Source of the DNA: Rhodopseudomonas julia
Lineage (GTDB): Bacteria; Pseudomonadota; Alphaproteobacteria; Rhizobiales; Afifellaceae
Direction: 5' to 3'
NCBI RefSeq assembly: GCF_030813515.1
Contig: NZ_JAUSUK010000001.1
Location: forward strand, 682,001-746,000
Length of the DNA: 64,000 bases
The notes under the pieces are model-generated. The model did no database searches. It worked only from the letters and a program-made list of their open reading frames with translations, and had not been told where the DNA came from. Both the position numbers and the translations under genes were made by a program. Position 1 is the stretch's first letter, and the number at the start of each line of letters is the position of its first letter. This document shows, piece by piece, positions 34,663 through 43,632 of the stretch.

Positions 34663-35481
34663 ATGCAGTCACGTTTTCTTCTCACCGTCCTGATCGCCTC
34701 CCTGACATTCGCCGCCTTTGCCGGTCAGTCCAAAGCCGCACAATCCGACTGGTCGGAGGGCGAGCGCTCTCGTCTTCGCCTGATCGCAGCACCCGTCGAC
34801 GGCGAGGTGATGGCGGGAATCGAAATCGAGCTCGAGCCCGGCTGGCACACCTATTGGCGCAGCCCCGGCGATGTCGGCATTCCCCCGCGTTTCGATTTTT
34901 CCGGCTCGGAGAACCTGCGCTCAGCCCAGGTGCTTTATCCCGCGCCGGAGCGCTATGACGATGGCACCAGCATCTCGGCCGTCTATTTCGACCGCGCGGC
35001 GCTTCCGGTCGTCGTGACGGCCGACGATCCGGCAAAGCCCGTCGTCCTGAAGCTCTCGGCCTTTTACGGCGTGTGCAAGGACGTCTGCATTCCCGCCGAT
35101 GGGGCCGCCACGCTCACCATCGATCCGCAGCCGCAGGACGATCCGCGCTCTCGTATCGCCCTCAAAGAGGCGGTCGCCGAACTGCCGCAGCAAGGGCCGA
35201 CGGCCGGTCTTGCGGTTGCGAACCCGCAGCTCGACGGCAGTGACATGACGATCAAGGTGGTGGCAGAGCGTGCGAAAGATCATGCGCCCGCGCTTTTCGC
35301 CGAGGCACCGGACGGCGCCTATTTGCCGGTCCCCGAGCTTGGCACGCACGAGGGTGCCGATTTCATTTATCACTTGCGTTTTTCGAGCCCGGAGGAGGCT
35401 GAGGCCATGTCCGGCAAGAAGCTCCGTTTCACGCTCGTTTCCGGCGGAGATGCGATCGAGCAGTCGATGAAGCTTCCCTAA
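34663..35481 (+). CDS. Secreted DsbD N-terminal-domain protein
   Basis: 272 residues: signal peptide (about 1-25, [14 protein letters not shown]), then a domain like the periplasmic DsbD-alpha/thiol:disulfide interchange N-terminus, with [20 protein letters not shown] and [14 protein letters not shown]. The Cys-x3-Cys pair is the likely redox-active site. The membrane and thioredoxin parts of DsbD are absent, so the protein must work with separate partners. AAGGTGG precedes the ATG. The next gene is a peroxiredoxin 123 bases downstream, suggesting a thiol-redox neighbourhood. Confidence 0.88.
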   Translation: MQSRFLLTVLIASLTFAAFAGQSKAAQSDWSEGERSRLRLIAAPVDGEVMAGIEIELEPGWHTYWRSPGDVGIPPRFDFSGSENLRSAQVLYPAPERYDDGTSISAVYFDRAALPVVVTADDPAKPVVLKLSAFYGVCKDVCIPADGAATLTIDPQPQDDPRSRIALKEAVAELPQQGPTAGLAVANPQLDGSDMTIKVVAERAKDHAPALFAEAPDGAYLPVPELGTHEGADFIYHLRFSSPEEAEAMSGKKLRFTLVSGGDAIEQSMKLP

Positions 35482-35604
35482 GGACACACTCTCTTCGCGC
35501 GGATGACTTCAAACCTCCCGGCGCCGCCCTAGATCGGAGCTACGCCGCTCGTACACGGTGCGGCGCCCCTCGATTTCGCGTATTTCTACCATCAGGAGAT
35601 CTTC

Positions 35605-36090
35605 ATGACCCTTTCCGCCGGCGATCGCATCCCAGGGACCACCTTCTTCGTCTCCGGCGAAAACGGCCCGGAAAAGCGCACCACGGACGAGATTTTTCCC
35701 GGTAAGAAGGTCGTTTTGTTCGGCGTGCCCGGCGCATTCACCCCGACCTGCCAGAACAAGCATCTGCCCGGCTTCTTGGAGCATTACGATGCGATCAAGG
35801 AAAAGGGCGTCGACACGATCGCGCTTGTCGCCGTCAACGATCCTTTCGTGCTCAAGGCCTGGTCCGAAGCAACCGGCGCCACCGGCAAAATTCCCTTCCT
35901 TTCCGATGGAAATGCCGAATTTGCGAAAGCCGCGGGCCTCGCCATCGACGGCTCGGGGGCAGGCCTTGGAACGCGGCTCGCGCGCTTTGCCGCCATTATC
36001 GACGATGGCGTGGTGAAATCGATCTATGTGGAGGATGCTCCTTCCACAGCGGAAAAGTCGACGGCAGCCGCGGTTCTGGAAGGGCTGTGA
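35605..36090 (+). CDS. 1-Cys peroxiredoxin of the Prx5 type
   Basis: 161 residues. The peroxidatic site is PGAFTPTCQNKHLPGF, the Pro-x3-Thr-x2-Cys signature, with the single cysteine of the protein near residue 48, so there is no resolving cysteine; an external thiol such as glutathione or glutaredoxin would recycle it. The arginine of the active site is in GLGTRLARFAAIIDDG. No signal peptide, so cytosolic. AGGAGA precedes the ATG. Reduces H2O2 and alkyl hydroperoxides. Confidence 0.94.
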   Translation: MTLSAGDRIPGTTFFVSGENGPEKRTTDEIFPGKKVVLFGVPGAFTPTCQNKHLPGFLEHYDAIKEKGVDTIALVAVNDPFVLKAWSEATGATGKIPFLSDGNAEFAKAAGLAIDGSGAGLGTRLARFAAIIDDGVVKSIYVEDAPSTAEKSTAAAVLEGL

Positions 36091-36146
36091 TCTAGGCCTT
36101 CCTCTCGGTCCGCCATTTCGGGCCGAGCGTCCGGCAACACGACTAT

Positions 36147-36175
36147 CCTGCCGCGCGAGGTCTTCGCGCGGCAGG
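36147..36175. repeat. Perfect 12-base-pair hairpin in the prx-kef gap
   Basis: CCTGCCGCGCGA (36147-36158) and TCGCGCGGCAGG (36164-36175) are exact reverse complements with a five-base loop. It lies 57 bases after the peroxiredoxin stop within a 259-base gene-free gap. No T-run follows, so it is either a Rho-assisted or processing-type transcript end or a structured RNA element. The rest of the gap shows only a T7 run at 36242-36248. Confidence 0.5.
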
Positions 36176-36349
36176 CAATTCAGGTCCGGCGACCCCGCTC
36201 GCCTTGAGGTGCAGCACGAACGGCATTCCTCGATAGCGGCGTTTTTTTAAGATGCCGCTGCAAGTCTTGGCCACCTTGCACTTTCCCCCTCTTCAAGCGG
36301 TGGCTTTAAGACTGTATCGTCACAGATAAATCCTTCGAGGCTGACTGGA

Positions 36350-38215
36350 ATGGCCGCTTCAACAGCGGAAGCCGTCGCGGAAGCCGCCGGCGCCACCAAT
36401 GCTGTGCTCTTTGCCGAGCCGCTGATCCTGCTTGGGGCGGCCGTGCTGATGGTGCCGCTTGCCAAACGTCTCGGGCTCGGCTCCATTCTCGGCTATCTGG
36501 CGGCCGGCGTTATCATCGGCCCGCTGGCGCGCCTCATCAGTGAGCCGGAACAGATCCTGCACGTCTCCGAGCTCGGCGTCGTCATGTTTCTGTTCATCAT
36601 CGGCCTCGAGCTCAAGCCTTCGAAACTCTGGACAATGCGGCGCGATATTTTCGGCATGGGCGCCGCCCAGGTCGGCATCACCGGCTTCGTCCTCAGTCTC
36701 GGCTTCTTTTTGTTCGGCTGGCGTCTGGAACCGGCACTGATCATCGGCTTCGGTCTCGCCATGTCGTCGACTGCCTATGGCATGCAGGACCTATCGGAAA
36801 GGAACGATCTGAAGACGCCCTATGGGCAGAAGAGCTTTTCCATCCTGCTCTTTCAGGACATCGCCATTGTGCCGCTGCTGGCGCTGGTGCCGCTGATGTC
36901 GCCGGGCAATACGGACAACGCAGCCTCGAGCGGCCTGGTGGAGGTCATCAAGCTCGTTGTTGCCACCGGGCTCCTGCTTCTCGCCGGGCGCTTTCTGCTC
37001 AATCCGATGTTCCGCCTCCTCGCCGCCACCAAGGCGCGGGAAATCATGACCGCTGCGGCACTTCTCGTCGTGCTCGCAGCCGCAGCCATCATGGACATGG
37101 CCGGCATGTCGATGGCCATGGGCGCTTTCATCGCCGGTGTGATGCTCGCCGATTCCTCGTTTCGCCACGAGCTGGAGGCCAATATCGAGCCCTTTCGCGG
37201 GCTCCTTCTCGGCCTCTTCTTCATCGCCGTCGGCATGTCGATCAATCTGTCGAGCGTGCTCGTGGCCTGGTGGCGCATCATCCTTGTCGTGCCGATCGTC
37301 ATGCTTTTCAAAGGAGCGATCCTCTACGGGCTCAACCGCCTCTTCGGCGCCAGCCACAACAATGCGATCCGAACCGCCACCCTGTTGCCGCAGGCCGGTG
37401 AATTCGCCTTCGTTCTGTTCGCCTCGGCCGCCGCCACGCGGGCGCTCTGGCCGTCCGAAACCTCCTTCGTCGCAGCCATCGTCACCGTCTCCATGGCTCT
37501 GACGCCACTCTCGCTGTGGCTCAGCAAATTCCTTCTCATCGAAGAGGACGAAGACGCCATGGAAGAGGATTTCGAAGGGGCCGGCGGCGAGGTGCTGGTG
37601 ATCGGCTTCGGCCGTTTCGGCCAGATCGTCAGTCAGGTGCTGCTCGCGCGCAACGTCAATGTGACGATCATCGAGGCCAATGCGGAACGCATCCGTCAGG
37701 CCGCCCGCTTCGGCTTTCGTATCTATTTTGGCGACGGGACCCGCATCGACGTGTTGCGTGCGGCCGGGGCGGAAGAAGCCAAGCTCATCTGCGTCTGCGT
37801 CGACGAGCGGGAAACCACCAACCGGATCGTCGACATTCTCGTCTCCGAGTTCGATCAGGCGGAAATCTACGTGCGGGCCTGGGACCGCGCACATACGCTC
37901 GAGCTCATCGAAAAGGGCGTCGATTACGAGCTGCGAGAAACCTACGAATCAGGTCTCGTCTTCGGCGGCGAGGCCCTGATGGCGATCGGTTTCGATCGCG
38001 AGGAAGTGCAGGCGACGCTCGAGGATGTGCGTCGGCGCGACGCGGAGAGGCTCTCCTGGCAGAGGAGCGGCGACTTCTCCTCCGGCCGTCATCTGATGCA
38101 TCCTCAGAAGGTGGAGCCAGAGCCTCTTGTGCCTCCGGAAAAGCATCGTGGGCGCGACGAAGAAGAGGATGACGATATTCCCGCATCGCCGCCCCGCGAC
38201 ACCGAACGGGCGTGA
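36350..38215 (+). CDS. Kef-type K+/H+ antiporter (CPA2 family) with RCK domain
   Basis: 621 residues. The first 385 residues form the Na_H_Exchanger domain with about 12 helices, including the FIIGLELKPS and LLFQDIAIVPLLAL segments that mark KefB/KefC-like antiporters. A cytosolic RCK/TrkA-N Rossmann domain follows (VLVIGFGRFGQIVSQ, with the GDGTRIDVLRAAGAE segment), which binds nucleotides or glutathione adducts. The last 60 residues are charged and disordered. In E. coli these systems acidify the cytoplasm in response to electrophile-glutathione adducts; the peroxiredoxin and DsbD-like genes upstream fit a redox theme. Confidence 0.93.
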   Translation: MAASTAEAVAEAAGATNAVLFAEPLILLGAAVLMVPLAKRLGLGSILGYLAAGVIIGPLARLISEPEQILHVSELGVVMFLFIIGLELKPSKLWTMRRDIFGMGAAQVGITGFVLSLGFFLFGWRLEPALIIGFGLAMSSTAYGMQDLSERNDLKTPYGQKSFSILLFQDIAIVPLLALVPLMSPGNTDNAASSGLVEVIKLVVATGLLLLAGRFLLNPMFRLLAATKAREIMTAAALLVVLAAAAIMDMAGMSMAMGAFIAGVMLADSSFRHELEANIEPFRGLLLGLFFIAVGMSINLSSVLVAWWRIILVVPIVMLFKGAILYGLNRLFGASHNNAIRTATLLPQAGEFAFVLFASAAATRALWPSETSFVAAIVTVSMALTPLSLWLSKFLLIEEDEDAMEEDFEGAGGEVLVIGFGRFGQIVSQVLLARNVNVTIIEANAERIRQAARFGFRIYFGDGTRIDVLRAAGAEEAKLICVCVDERETTNRIVDILVSEFDQAEIYVRAWDRAHTLELIEKGVDYELRETYESGLVFGGEALMAIGFDREEVQATLEDVRRRDAERLSWQRSGDFSSGRHLMHPQKVEPEPLVPPEKHRGRDEEEDDDIPASPPRDTERA

Positions 38216-38256
38216 GGCGACTTCAATTTCCGCGCAAAAGTCACTAGTTTGAGAAC

Positions 38257-38487
38257 ATGAACAGATATGAAGGCATAGGCCCCGGCGGTGAGGCCAAAAT
38301 CCGCTATCTCGATGGAGATTTCCAGGTGACGGTTCCCGGCACCTTCGTGACATGTGCCGTCACGGGCATGCGCATCCCGCTGTCGGAGCTGCGCTATTGG
38401 AGCGTCGACCGGCAGGAGCCCTATGTCGATGCGGCGGCTTCCTTAAAGCGCGAGCTCGAGCTGCGCGACGCGAAGGCGGCCGGCTAG
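38257..38487 (+). CDS. DUF2093 domain protein
   Basis: 76 residues matching DUF2093: EGIGPGGEAKIRYLDGDFQV, FVTCAVTGMRIPLSELRYWSV and a C-terminal helix. It looks like a tiny zinc-ribbon-like or beta domain with one Cys. It is found next to lpxK in many Rhizobiales, and here too it converges on lpxK with 19 bases between stops. Function unknown; the linkage hints at a role near lipid A. Confidence 0.88.
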   Translation: MNRYEGIGPGGEAKIRYLDGDFQVTVPGTFVTCAVTGMRIPLSELRYWSVDRQEPYVDAAASLKRELELRDAKAAG

Positions 38488-38506
38488 GCGGCCGGCACAC
38501 GCAGCC

Positions 38507-39499
38507 TCAGAAGAGACGCTCGGCGAGCCAGTTCCACAGCGCTTCCCTTTCGGGGATCTCGGCCTCGACCGGAAACACGGCAAGGCGCTCATAGAGCGCC
38601 TGCCGCGCCCCTCCCCGTCCCGTGAGACGTACGGCGTCCTTTTCCGTGGTGACGAGCGTCAACCCGGCACGCCCGGCCTGTGCGACGAGCCTCCGGCAAT
38701 CCTCCTCGCTGTAGGGGTGGTGATCGGCAAATCGCTGCCGTGCAGCAACCACCGCGCCCACATCTTCGAGAGAACGAAAAAAGCGATCCGGCGCGCCAAT
38801 CCCCGCAAAGGCGAGAACCCTCTCATCTTGCCATTCGCCAGGGCTGTGCGGGCTCAGCACGCCGCGGAAGACCGGCAGGCCTTCCGCTTCGGCCGTCGCC
38901 GCCACGGCGTCGCCCGGCTCGCCGTCGCCCATGATGAAGACCCCGTCGGCGAACGGGAGTTGCGAATGCATGGGTGCGCGCAGCGGTCCCGCCGGAAAGA
39001 CGAAGCCGTTGCCGATTCCCCTCGCCCCATCGACGACGACGAGCGAGACAGTCTTCGTGAGGCTCGGATTCTGAAACCCGTCATCCATGATGACGAGGTC
39101 CGCACCTTTCTCTGCGAGAAGTCTCGCGCCAGCGACACGGTCACGCGCCACGATGGTCGGGGCGACGGAAGCGAGAAGCAGCGGCTCGTCGCCGACCTCG
39201 TCCGCCGAATGACGACTGCGGTCGACCTCAACGGGGCCCTTGGTCGATCCTCCGTAGCCACGCGACAAATATCCGGGCTTATACCCCTTCTCGATCGCCA
39301 GACGACCGAGGGCCAGTGAGAGCGGTGTCTTGCCGGAACCGCCGAGGGTGAAATTGCCCACACACAGGATTGGACATGGCGCCACCTCACCCGGTTGGCG
39401 CATGCGCCTCGCCGTAAACCAGCCATATAACCAACCCGCCGGAGCGAGTGCCCGCCCGAGAGCCGTGCCCTTCCGCCACCAAAAGGACGGCGCATGCAT
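38507..39499 (-). CDS. lpxK: Tetraacyldisaccharide 4'-kinase
   Basis: Phosphorylates the 4' position of the lipid A disaccharide precursor to give lipid IVA at the inner membrane. 330 residues with the P-loop LGGSGKTPL near residue 52, an N-terminal membrane-associated helix, DDGFQNPSL containing the catalytic Asp region and the LVTTEKDAVRL motif. It starts 3 bases after the waaA stop, so the two are coupled. Together with waaA, an acyltransferase and an msbA-like exporter, it forms a lipid A assembly cluster. Confidence 0.95.
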   Translation of the reverse strand: MHAPSFWWRKGTALGRALAPAGWLYGWFTARRMRQPGEVAPCPILCVGNFTLGGSGKTPLSLALGRLAIEKGYKPGYLSRGYGGSTKGPVEVDRSRHSADEVGDEPLLLASVAPTIVARDRVAGARLLAEKGADLVIMDDGFQNPSLTKTVSLVVVDGARGIGNGFVFPAGPLRAPMHSQLPFADGVFIMGDGEPGDAVAATAEAEGLPVFRGVLSPHSPGEWQDERVLAFAGIGAPDRFFRSLEDVGAVVAARQRFADHHPYSEEDCRRLVAQAGRAGLTLVTTEKDAVRLTGRGGARQALYERLAVFPVEAEIPEREALWNWLAERLF

Positions 39500-39502
39500 G
39501 GT

Positions 39503-40855
39503 TCAGCCCGCCTCGCCGGCTCGGGCGACGGCAGCAGGTTTTGCCGGCAGATAGGGGCGCAACGCATCGAGGCTCTTCTCAAGCGCGCCCGTGAGGCTTT
39601 CGATGCATTGCGTGGCTGCTTCGACGCGCTGGCGTCGATGCTCCGGATTGGCGAACAGCGCTTCGGCCTGGGCGGCGAGATCGTCCGCTCCGCTCACTTC
39701 GCCGACGGCATCGGCGGTGCGCAAAGCTGCGAAGATTTCCGCGAAGTTCGCCGTATGCGGCCCGTGCAGGATCGGCACTGCGAGTTTCGCCGGTTCGATC
39801 GGGTTCTGCCCACCATGCGGAATGAGTGTGCCGCCGAGAAAGGTCACATCCGCCAGGCGGTACCACAGCCCCATCTCGCCGATCGTATCGGCGATGAAGA
39901 CAGGCTTCGTCATATGAGGCATGTCGCCGGCCGAGCGCAGGGCGGGCGTCAGCCCCGCATTGCGGCAAAGATCGGCAAGCGCCGGGGCACGTTCCGGGTG
40001 GCGCGGCGCCAATATCGTCAGAAGATCGGGACGCACGGCGCGCAGTTTCTCGGCTGCCGCGAGGACCTGCTCGTCTTCTCCCGGATGCAGGCTCGCGCCC
40101 AGAAAGACGGGGCGCCCCTCGATGGTCTCGCGGAAGGCGGCAAGCTCTGCCGCAGGCGCCGATGGTTCGGGCGCATCGAATTTGAGATTGCCGCTGACCA
40201 TGACCTTGTCCATGCCGAGCGCCTTGAAACGGGCAGCGTCATCGCCGGTCTGCGCGAGACACAAAGAGATGCGCCGCATGATGGACCGGCCGAGCGGGCC
40301 GCTTTGCCGCCAGCGGCGGAAAGAGCGCGGGGACATGCGGCCATTGACAACGACGAGCGGGACACCGTGCCGCGAGAGCTCGTCCATGGCGACGGGCCAC
40401 AATTCCGATTCCACGAAGATCGCCAGTCCGGGGCGCCAATGCTGGACGAAGCGGGCGCAATAGCGCGGCACGTCGAGCGGCACGTATTGATGGATGGCGT
40501 TACCCTTCAGCCGGGCGCGGGCGATTTTTGCCGAGGTCACCGTGCCGGTCGTCAACAGAACGCCGAGCCCTTCCTCCTGCATGGCCGAAATCAGTGCAAG
40601 GACGGCATTCGTCTCACCGACGCTTGCCGCATGCACCCAGACGAGCGGCCCGGCCGGCCGCTTGCGGCCGGGAATACCGCGACGCTCCGCCAGACGTTCA
40701 CCCTCTTCCTTGCCGCGCCGCTCCCGCTCGCGCAAAAGCAGCGCCGCCGCAGGCTCGACGAGACGGCCGGCGCTGCGCCAGGCGGCAAAGGCGACACGGT
40801 CCCAGAAACCACGACCGTCGATCTCCCGCATCGGCGGGCCGTCGATTTCACGCAT
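39503..40855 (-). CDS. waaA: 3-deoxy-D-manno-octulosonic acid transferase
   Basis: Transfers Kdo from CMP-Kdo to lipid IVA at the cytoplasmic face of the inner membrane. 450 residues of the GT30 family with GPLVWVHAASVGETNAVL near the N-terminus, LFVESELWP-like IFVESELWPVAMDEL and the C-terminal GGTLIPHGGQNPIEPAKL. Two possible starts, 40855 and 40831, lie in a near-perfect duplication (MREIDG repeated after two prolines). The first start overlaps the acyltransferase gene end by 8 bases. The lpxK gene follows within 3 bases. Confidence 0.95.
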   Translation of the reverse strand: MREIDGPPMREIDGRGFWDRVAFAAWRSAGRLVEPAAALLLRERERRGKEEGERLAERRGIPGRKRPAGPLVWVHAASVGETNAVLALISAMQEEGLGVLLTTGTVTSAKIARARLKGNAIHQYVPLDVPRYCARFVQHWRPGLAIFVESELWPVAMDELSRHGVPLVVVNGRMSPRSFRRWRQSGPLGRSIMRRISLCLAQTGDDAARFKALGMDKVMVSGNLKFDAPEPSAPAAELAAFRETIEGRPVFLGASLHPGEDEQVLAAAEKLRAVRPDLLTILAPRHPERAPALADLCRNAGLTPALRSAGDMPHMTKPVFIADTIGEMGLWYRLADVTFLGGTLIPHGGQNPIEPAKLAVPILHGPHTANFAEIFAALRTADAVGEVSGADDLAAQAEALFANPEHRRQRVEAATQCIESLTGALEKSLDALRPYLPAKPAAVARAGEAG

Positions 40856-41546
40856 GACCGATCCCCGCGAGCTCTTCCGCCTTTGCCAGAACCGTGTTCA
40901 AGCCTTCTTCGGCCAACAGCCGGAGGGCTTCCAGCTCTTCCGGTGTCGCCTTTGCGGGAACGAAGATCGGATCTCCGAGCGCAAAGCCGCCGCGACCGAA
41001 GGGAAGCGGAATGCGGGCTCGATCCCAGCTTCCCAGGTCGATGCGCCATTTCGTGGCGACGCCAAGCGGCACGATCGGACGCCCGGAATGCTGCGCGAGC
41101 TTGACCACCCCCTCGCCGCAGCGCCTGGGCGTGCCCCGCGGCACATCGGCGGTCTGCGCAACCGAAAGGCCATGCTCCAAAGCATCGAGCATTCCGAGAA
41201 ATCCTGCGACGCCGCCCTTTTTGGCGGCCTTCAGGCGGTCCCGTCCGCCCGAGCCCCGCACCACCTTGAGGCCCATCGCCTCGACTGCGGCGGCATTGAT
41301 TGCCCCATCGGCGGAACGAGACACAAGCACAGCGAAGTCATGTCCTTTCCGCCGCATTAGCGGGACCAGGAAATGCTGCCCATGCCAGCAGGCGCCGATG
41401 ATCGGCAGCTTGCCCTCGATCTTCGAATACGGTTCCGCGGGATCGGTGGCGAAACGCGTCGTGCGGCGCACGAATCTCAGATACGCGCCGGCCGCGCGTC
41501 CCACGAACCGGGCCACTTTGGGGTTCCGCGCAAGCGTCTTCAACAT
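40848..41546 (-). CDS. Lysophospholipid/lipid A-type acyltransferase (DUF374)
   Basis: 232 residues from the ATG of MLKTLARNPK. The DUF374 acyltransferase pattern is seen: IIGACWHGQHFLVPL, LVSRSADGAINAAAVEAMGLKVVRGSGGR, VAQTADVPRGTPR and PIVPLGVAT. These proteins belong to the LPLAT superfamily, with a His-based site (WHGQHF) in place of the usual HxxxxD. Presumed to acylate a lipid A or phospholipid intermediate. Its start is two bases after the ABC exporter stop and its end overlaps waaA, placing it in the operon. Substrate is inferred from context. Confidence 0.85.
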   Translation of the reverse strand: MLKTLARNPKVARFVGRAAGAYLRFVRRTTRFATDPAEPYSKIEGKLPIIGACWHGQHFLVPLMRRKGHDFAVLVSRSADGAINAAAVEAMGLKVVRGSGGRDRLKAAKKGGVAGFLGMLDALEHGLSVAQTADVPRGTPRRCGEGVVKLAQHSGRPIVPLGVATKWRIDLGSWDRARIPLPFGRGGFALGDPIFVPAKATPEELEALRLLAEEGLNTVLAKAEELAGIGHA

Positions 41547-41548
41547 GC

Positions 41549-43381
41549 TCAGCGTCCGGCAGCCGCCAAGGCTGGTGTCTCGCCGACGAACTGCGTGTGG
41601 AACATGCGCGCATAGGCGCCGTTCTTGGCGATCAGCTCGTGGTGGGTGCCCCGCTCGACGATACGTCCCTCGACCATGACGCAAATGAGATCGGCCCGTT
41701 TCACCGTCGACAGGCGATGCGCGATCATCAAGACCGTCCGCCCTTTCAACAATCCGTCGAGGGCCGTCTGCACCTTGGCTTCGGCTTCCGCATCGAGTGC
41801 GCTCGTCGGTTCATCGAGGAGCAGGATCGGGGCATCGCGCAGCATGGCGCGGGCAAAAGCGACCCGCTGCCGCTCGCCGCCCGACAACCGCCCTCCGGCT
41901 TCGCCCACATGCGTCTCATAGCCGTTCGGAAGCCGAGAAATGAAATCGTGTGCCGCCGCAGCCTTTGCCGCTTCGATGATCTGCTCTTGCGAAGCGTCTT
42001 CCGAACCATAGGCGATGTTGGTCCGGATCGTCTCGTCGAAGAGAACCGGATCCTGCGTCAGGAGCGCGGATGCGCCACGCACACTCGGCAGAGTGACGTC
42101 ACGAATATCCTGGCCGTCGATAAGGATGCGGCCGCCGCTCGGATCGAAAAAGCGCAAGGTGAGATTAAGGACCGTGCTCTTGCCGGCACCACTTGGCCCG
42201 ACCAGAGCGACTTTCTGACCCGGCTCGATCGACAGGTCGAAATCGCGCAGGACCGGCGTGCCATTGTCATAGGAAAAGTCGACGTGCTCGAAACGAATGC
42301 GCGCTTCGCGCACATTGAGCGGCTTGGCGCCGGGCTTCTCCGCGACGATCGCGGAATGATCGATGACGGCAAAGATACGGCTCGCCGCGGTCACGCCTTC
42401 GGAAAGCTGAGCCTGGGTCTGGGCCAGAGTGCGCATCGGCGGATAGGTCAGCATCGCGGCGGTCAGAAAGCCGGCAAAGTGGCCGAGGGAAACGTTGCCA
42501 TAAATCCCCTGCCAGCCGCCGTAGAAGATCGCGGCAGCGATACCGACACCGGAAAGCGTCTCGGTGACGGGACCGACGGCAGCGCGCGAGCGCGCCGTCT
42601 TCATCAAATAGCGGACGATGTTGTCGACGATGACGTGGAAACGCTCCGCCTCGCGCTGCTCCTGGCGATAGGCCTTGACGACGCGCAGGGATTGCAGCGT
42701 CTGTGTCAGCATGCTGCCGAGATCGCCTGCTTCCTTGAGCGAGCGCCGCACGGAGCCGGAGATGCGCTTGCGCTGGCGCGTCAGATACAAATAGGCGAAC
42801 GGCATGCCCGCGCAGACGAGGAGCGCCAGCCGCCAGTCCATGTAGAACATCGACGCCGTCAGAAAGAGGACCGTCAGAGAATCCTTGACGAGGGCCGTCA
42901 TGGTTTTGGCCGCCGCGCGCTGGACGATATCGGCGTCATTCACGAAAGCGGAGACGAAACGGCCCGAATGCGTGCGCTCCACCCAGGCGAGATCGGCCTT
43001 CGTCAGCGTCTCGAACATGCGGATGCGCAATTCGGAGACGACCTTGTTGCCGAGCCACGCATCGGTGACCTTGGACGTCCAATCGGCAACGCCGCGCACT
43101 CCCATGACGAGGATGATCGCCACCGGCAGCAGGTAGAGAAGCATTTCGTTTTTGGCGACGAACACCTCGTCCGCGACGACCTGAATCAGGAACGGCACGG
43201 CGCCGGACGTCGCTGCGCCGACAACCATACTGATCAGCGCGACGAAAAGGACGCGACGATGCGGCCAGAGAATATCGACCAGAAGCCGCCGCATGACGGC
43301 ATAGGCCGAGATGTCCTCGACCGTCAGAGTATCGGTGCCACCGTCCCGGCTGATTTCGCCGGAACTACCGCTTTGGGTCAT
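41549..43381 (-). CDS. msbA: MsbA-type ABC exporter (lipid A-core flippase candidate)
   Basis: 610 residues, a half-transporter with an N-terminal six-helix membrane domain (about 30-320) and a C-terminal ATPase: Walker A LVGPSGAGKST, Q-loop region, signature LSGGERQRVAFA, Walker B ILLLDEPTSALD and H-loop IAHRLSTV. Co-location with lpxK, waaA and an acyltransferase supports lipid A export by MsbA, although other half-type exporters look the same, so the symbol rests on context. The ATG at 43381 (MTQSGSSGE) is chosen over an upstream in-frame ATG inside the DUF4170 gene; the DUF4170 stop overlaps it by about 17 bases. Confidence 0.85.
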   Translation of the reverse strand: MTQSGSSGEISRDGGTDTLTVEDISAYAVMRRLLVDILWPHRRVLFVALISMVVGAATSGAVPFLIQVVADEVFVAKNEMLLYLLPVAIILVMGVRGVADWTSKVTDAWLGNKVVSELRIRMFETLTKADLAWVERTHSGRFVSAFVNDADIVQRAAAKTMTALVKDSLTVLFLTASMFYMDWRLALLVCAGMPFAYLYLTRQRKRISGSVRRSLKEAGDLGSMLTQTLQSLRVVKAYRQEQREAERFHVIVDNIVRYLMKTARSRAAVGPVTETLSGVGIAAAIFYGGWQGIYGNVSLGHFAGFLTAAMLTYPPMRTLAQTQAQLSEGVTAASRIFAVIDHSAIVAEKPGAKPLNVREARIRFEHVDFSYDNGTPVLRDFDLSIEPGQKVALVGPSGAGKSTVLNLTLRFFDPSGGRILIDGQDIRDVTLPSVRGASALLTQDPVLFDETIRTNIAYGSEDASQEQIIEAAKAAAAHDFISRLPNGYETHVGEAGGRLSGGERQRVAFARAMLRDAPILLLDEPTSALDAEAEAKVQTALDGLLKGRTVLMIAHRLSTVKRADLICVMVEGRIVERGTHHELIAKNGAYARMFHTQFVGETPALAAAGR

Positions 43382-43619
43382 GTTCGGGATCAAGCAATCG
43401 GTGCAGATGCACGATGAAGTAACGCATATGCGCATTGTCCACCGTCATCTGCGCCTTTTCCTTCCAGGCTTTGTAGGCCTCGGCGTAGTTCGGATAGACG
43501 CCAACGATGTCGAGCGCTTCGAGGTCGGTGAAATGAAGGCCGCGCAGATCGCTCAGCTCGCCACCGAAAACGAGGTGGAGAAGCTGTCCGCTTTTCGCTT
43601 CGCGAGGTTCAGAGGTCAT
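43365..43619 (-). CDS. DUF4170 domain protein
   Basis: 84 residues from the ATG of MTSEPREAKSG. The DUF4170 pattern is clear: LHLVFGGELSDLRGLHFTDLEALDIVGVYPNYAEAYKAWK followed by MTVDNAHMRYFIVHLHRLLDP. The family is confined to alphaproteobacteria, is often adjacent to a CysQ-like gene and the LPS cluster, and has no known function; a small cytosolic protein is expected. It overlaps msbA by 17 bases and follows cysQ by 13 bases on the same strand, so all three are co-transcribed. Confidence 0.88.
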   Translation of the reverse strand: MTSEPREAKSGQLLHLVFGGELSDLRGLHFTDLEALDIVGVYPNYAEAYKAWKEKAQMTVDNAHMRYFIVHLHRLLDPEHDPKR

Positions 43620-43632
43620 ATATGGCCCTTGA

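Noticed and set aside
36242-36248. A run of seven T residues as a terminator
   Set aside because: No stable hairpin lies immediately before it on either strand; the flanking AGCGGC and GCCGCT would put the T-run in the loop.
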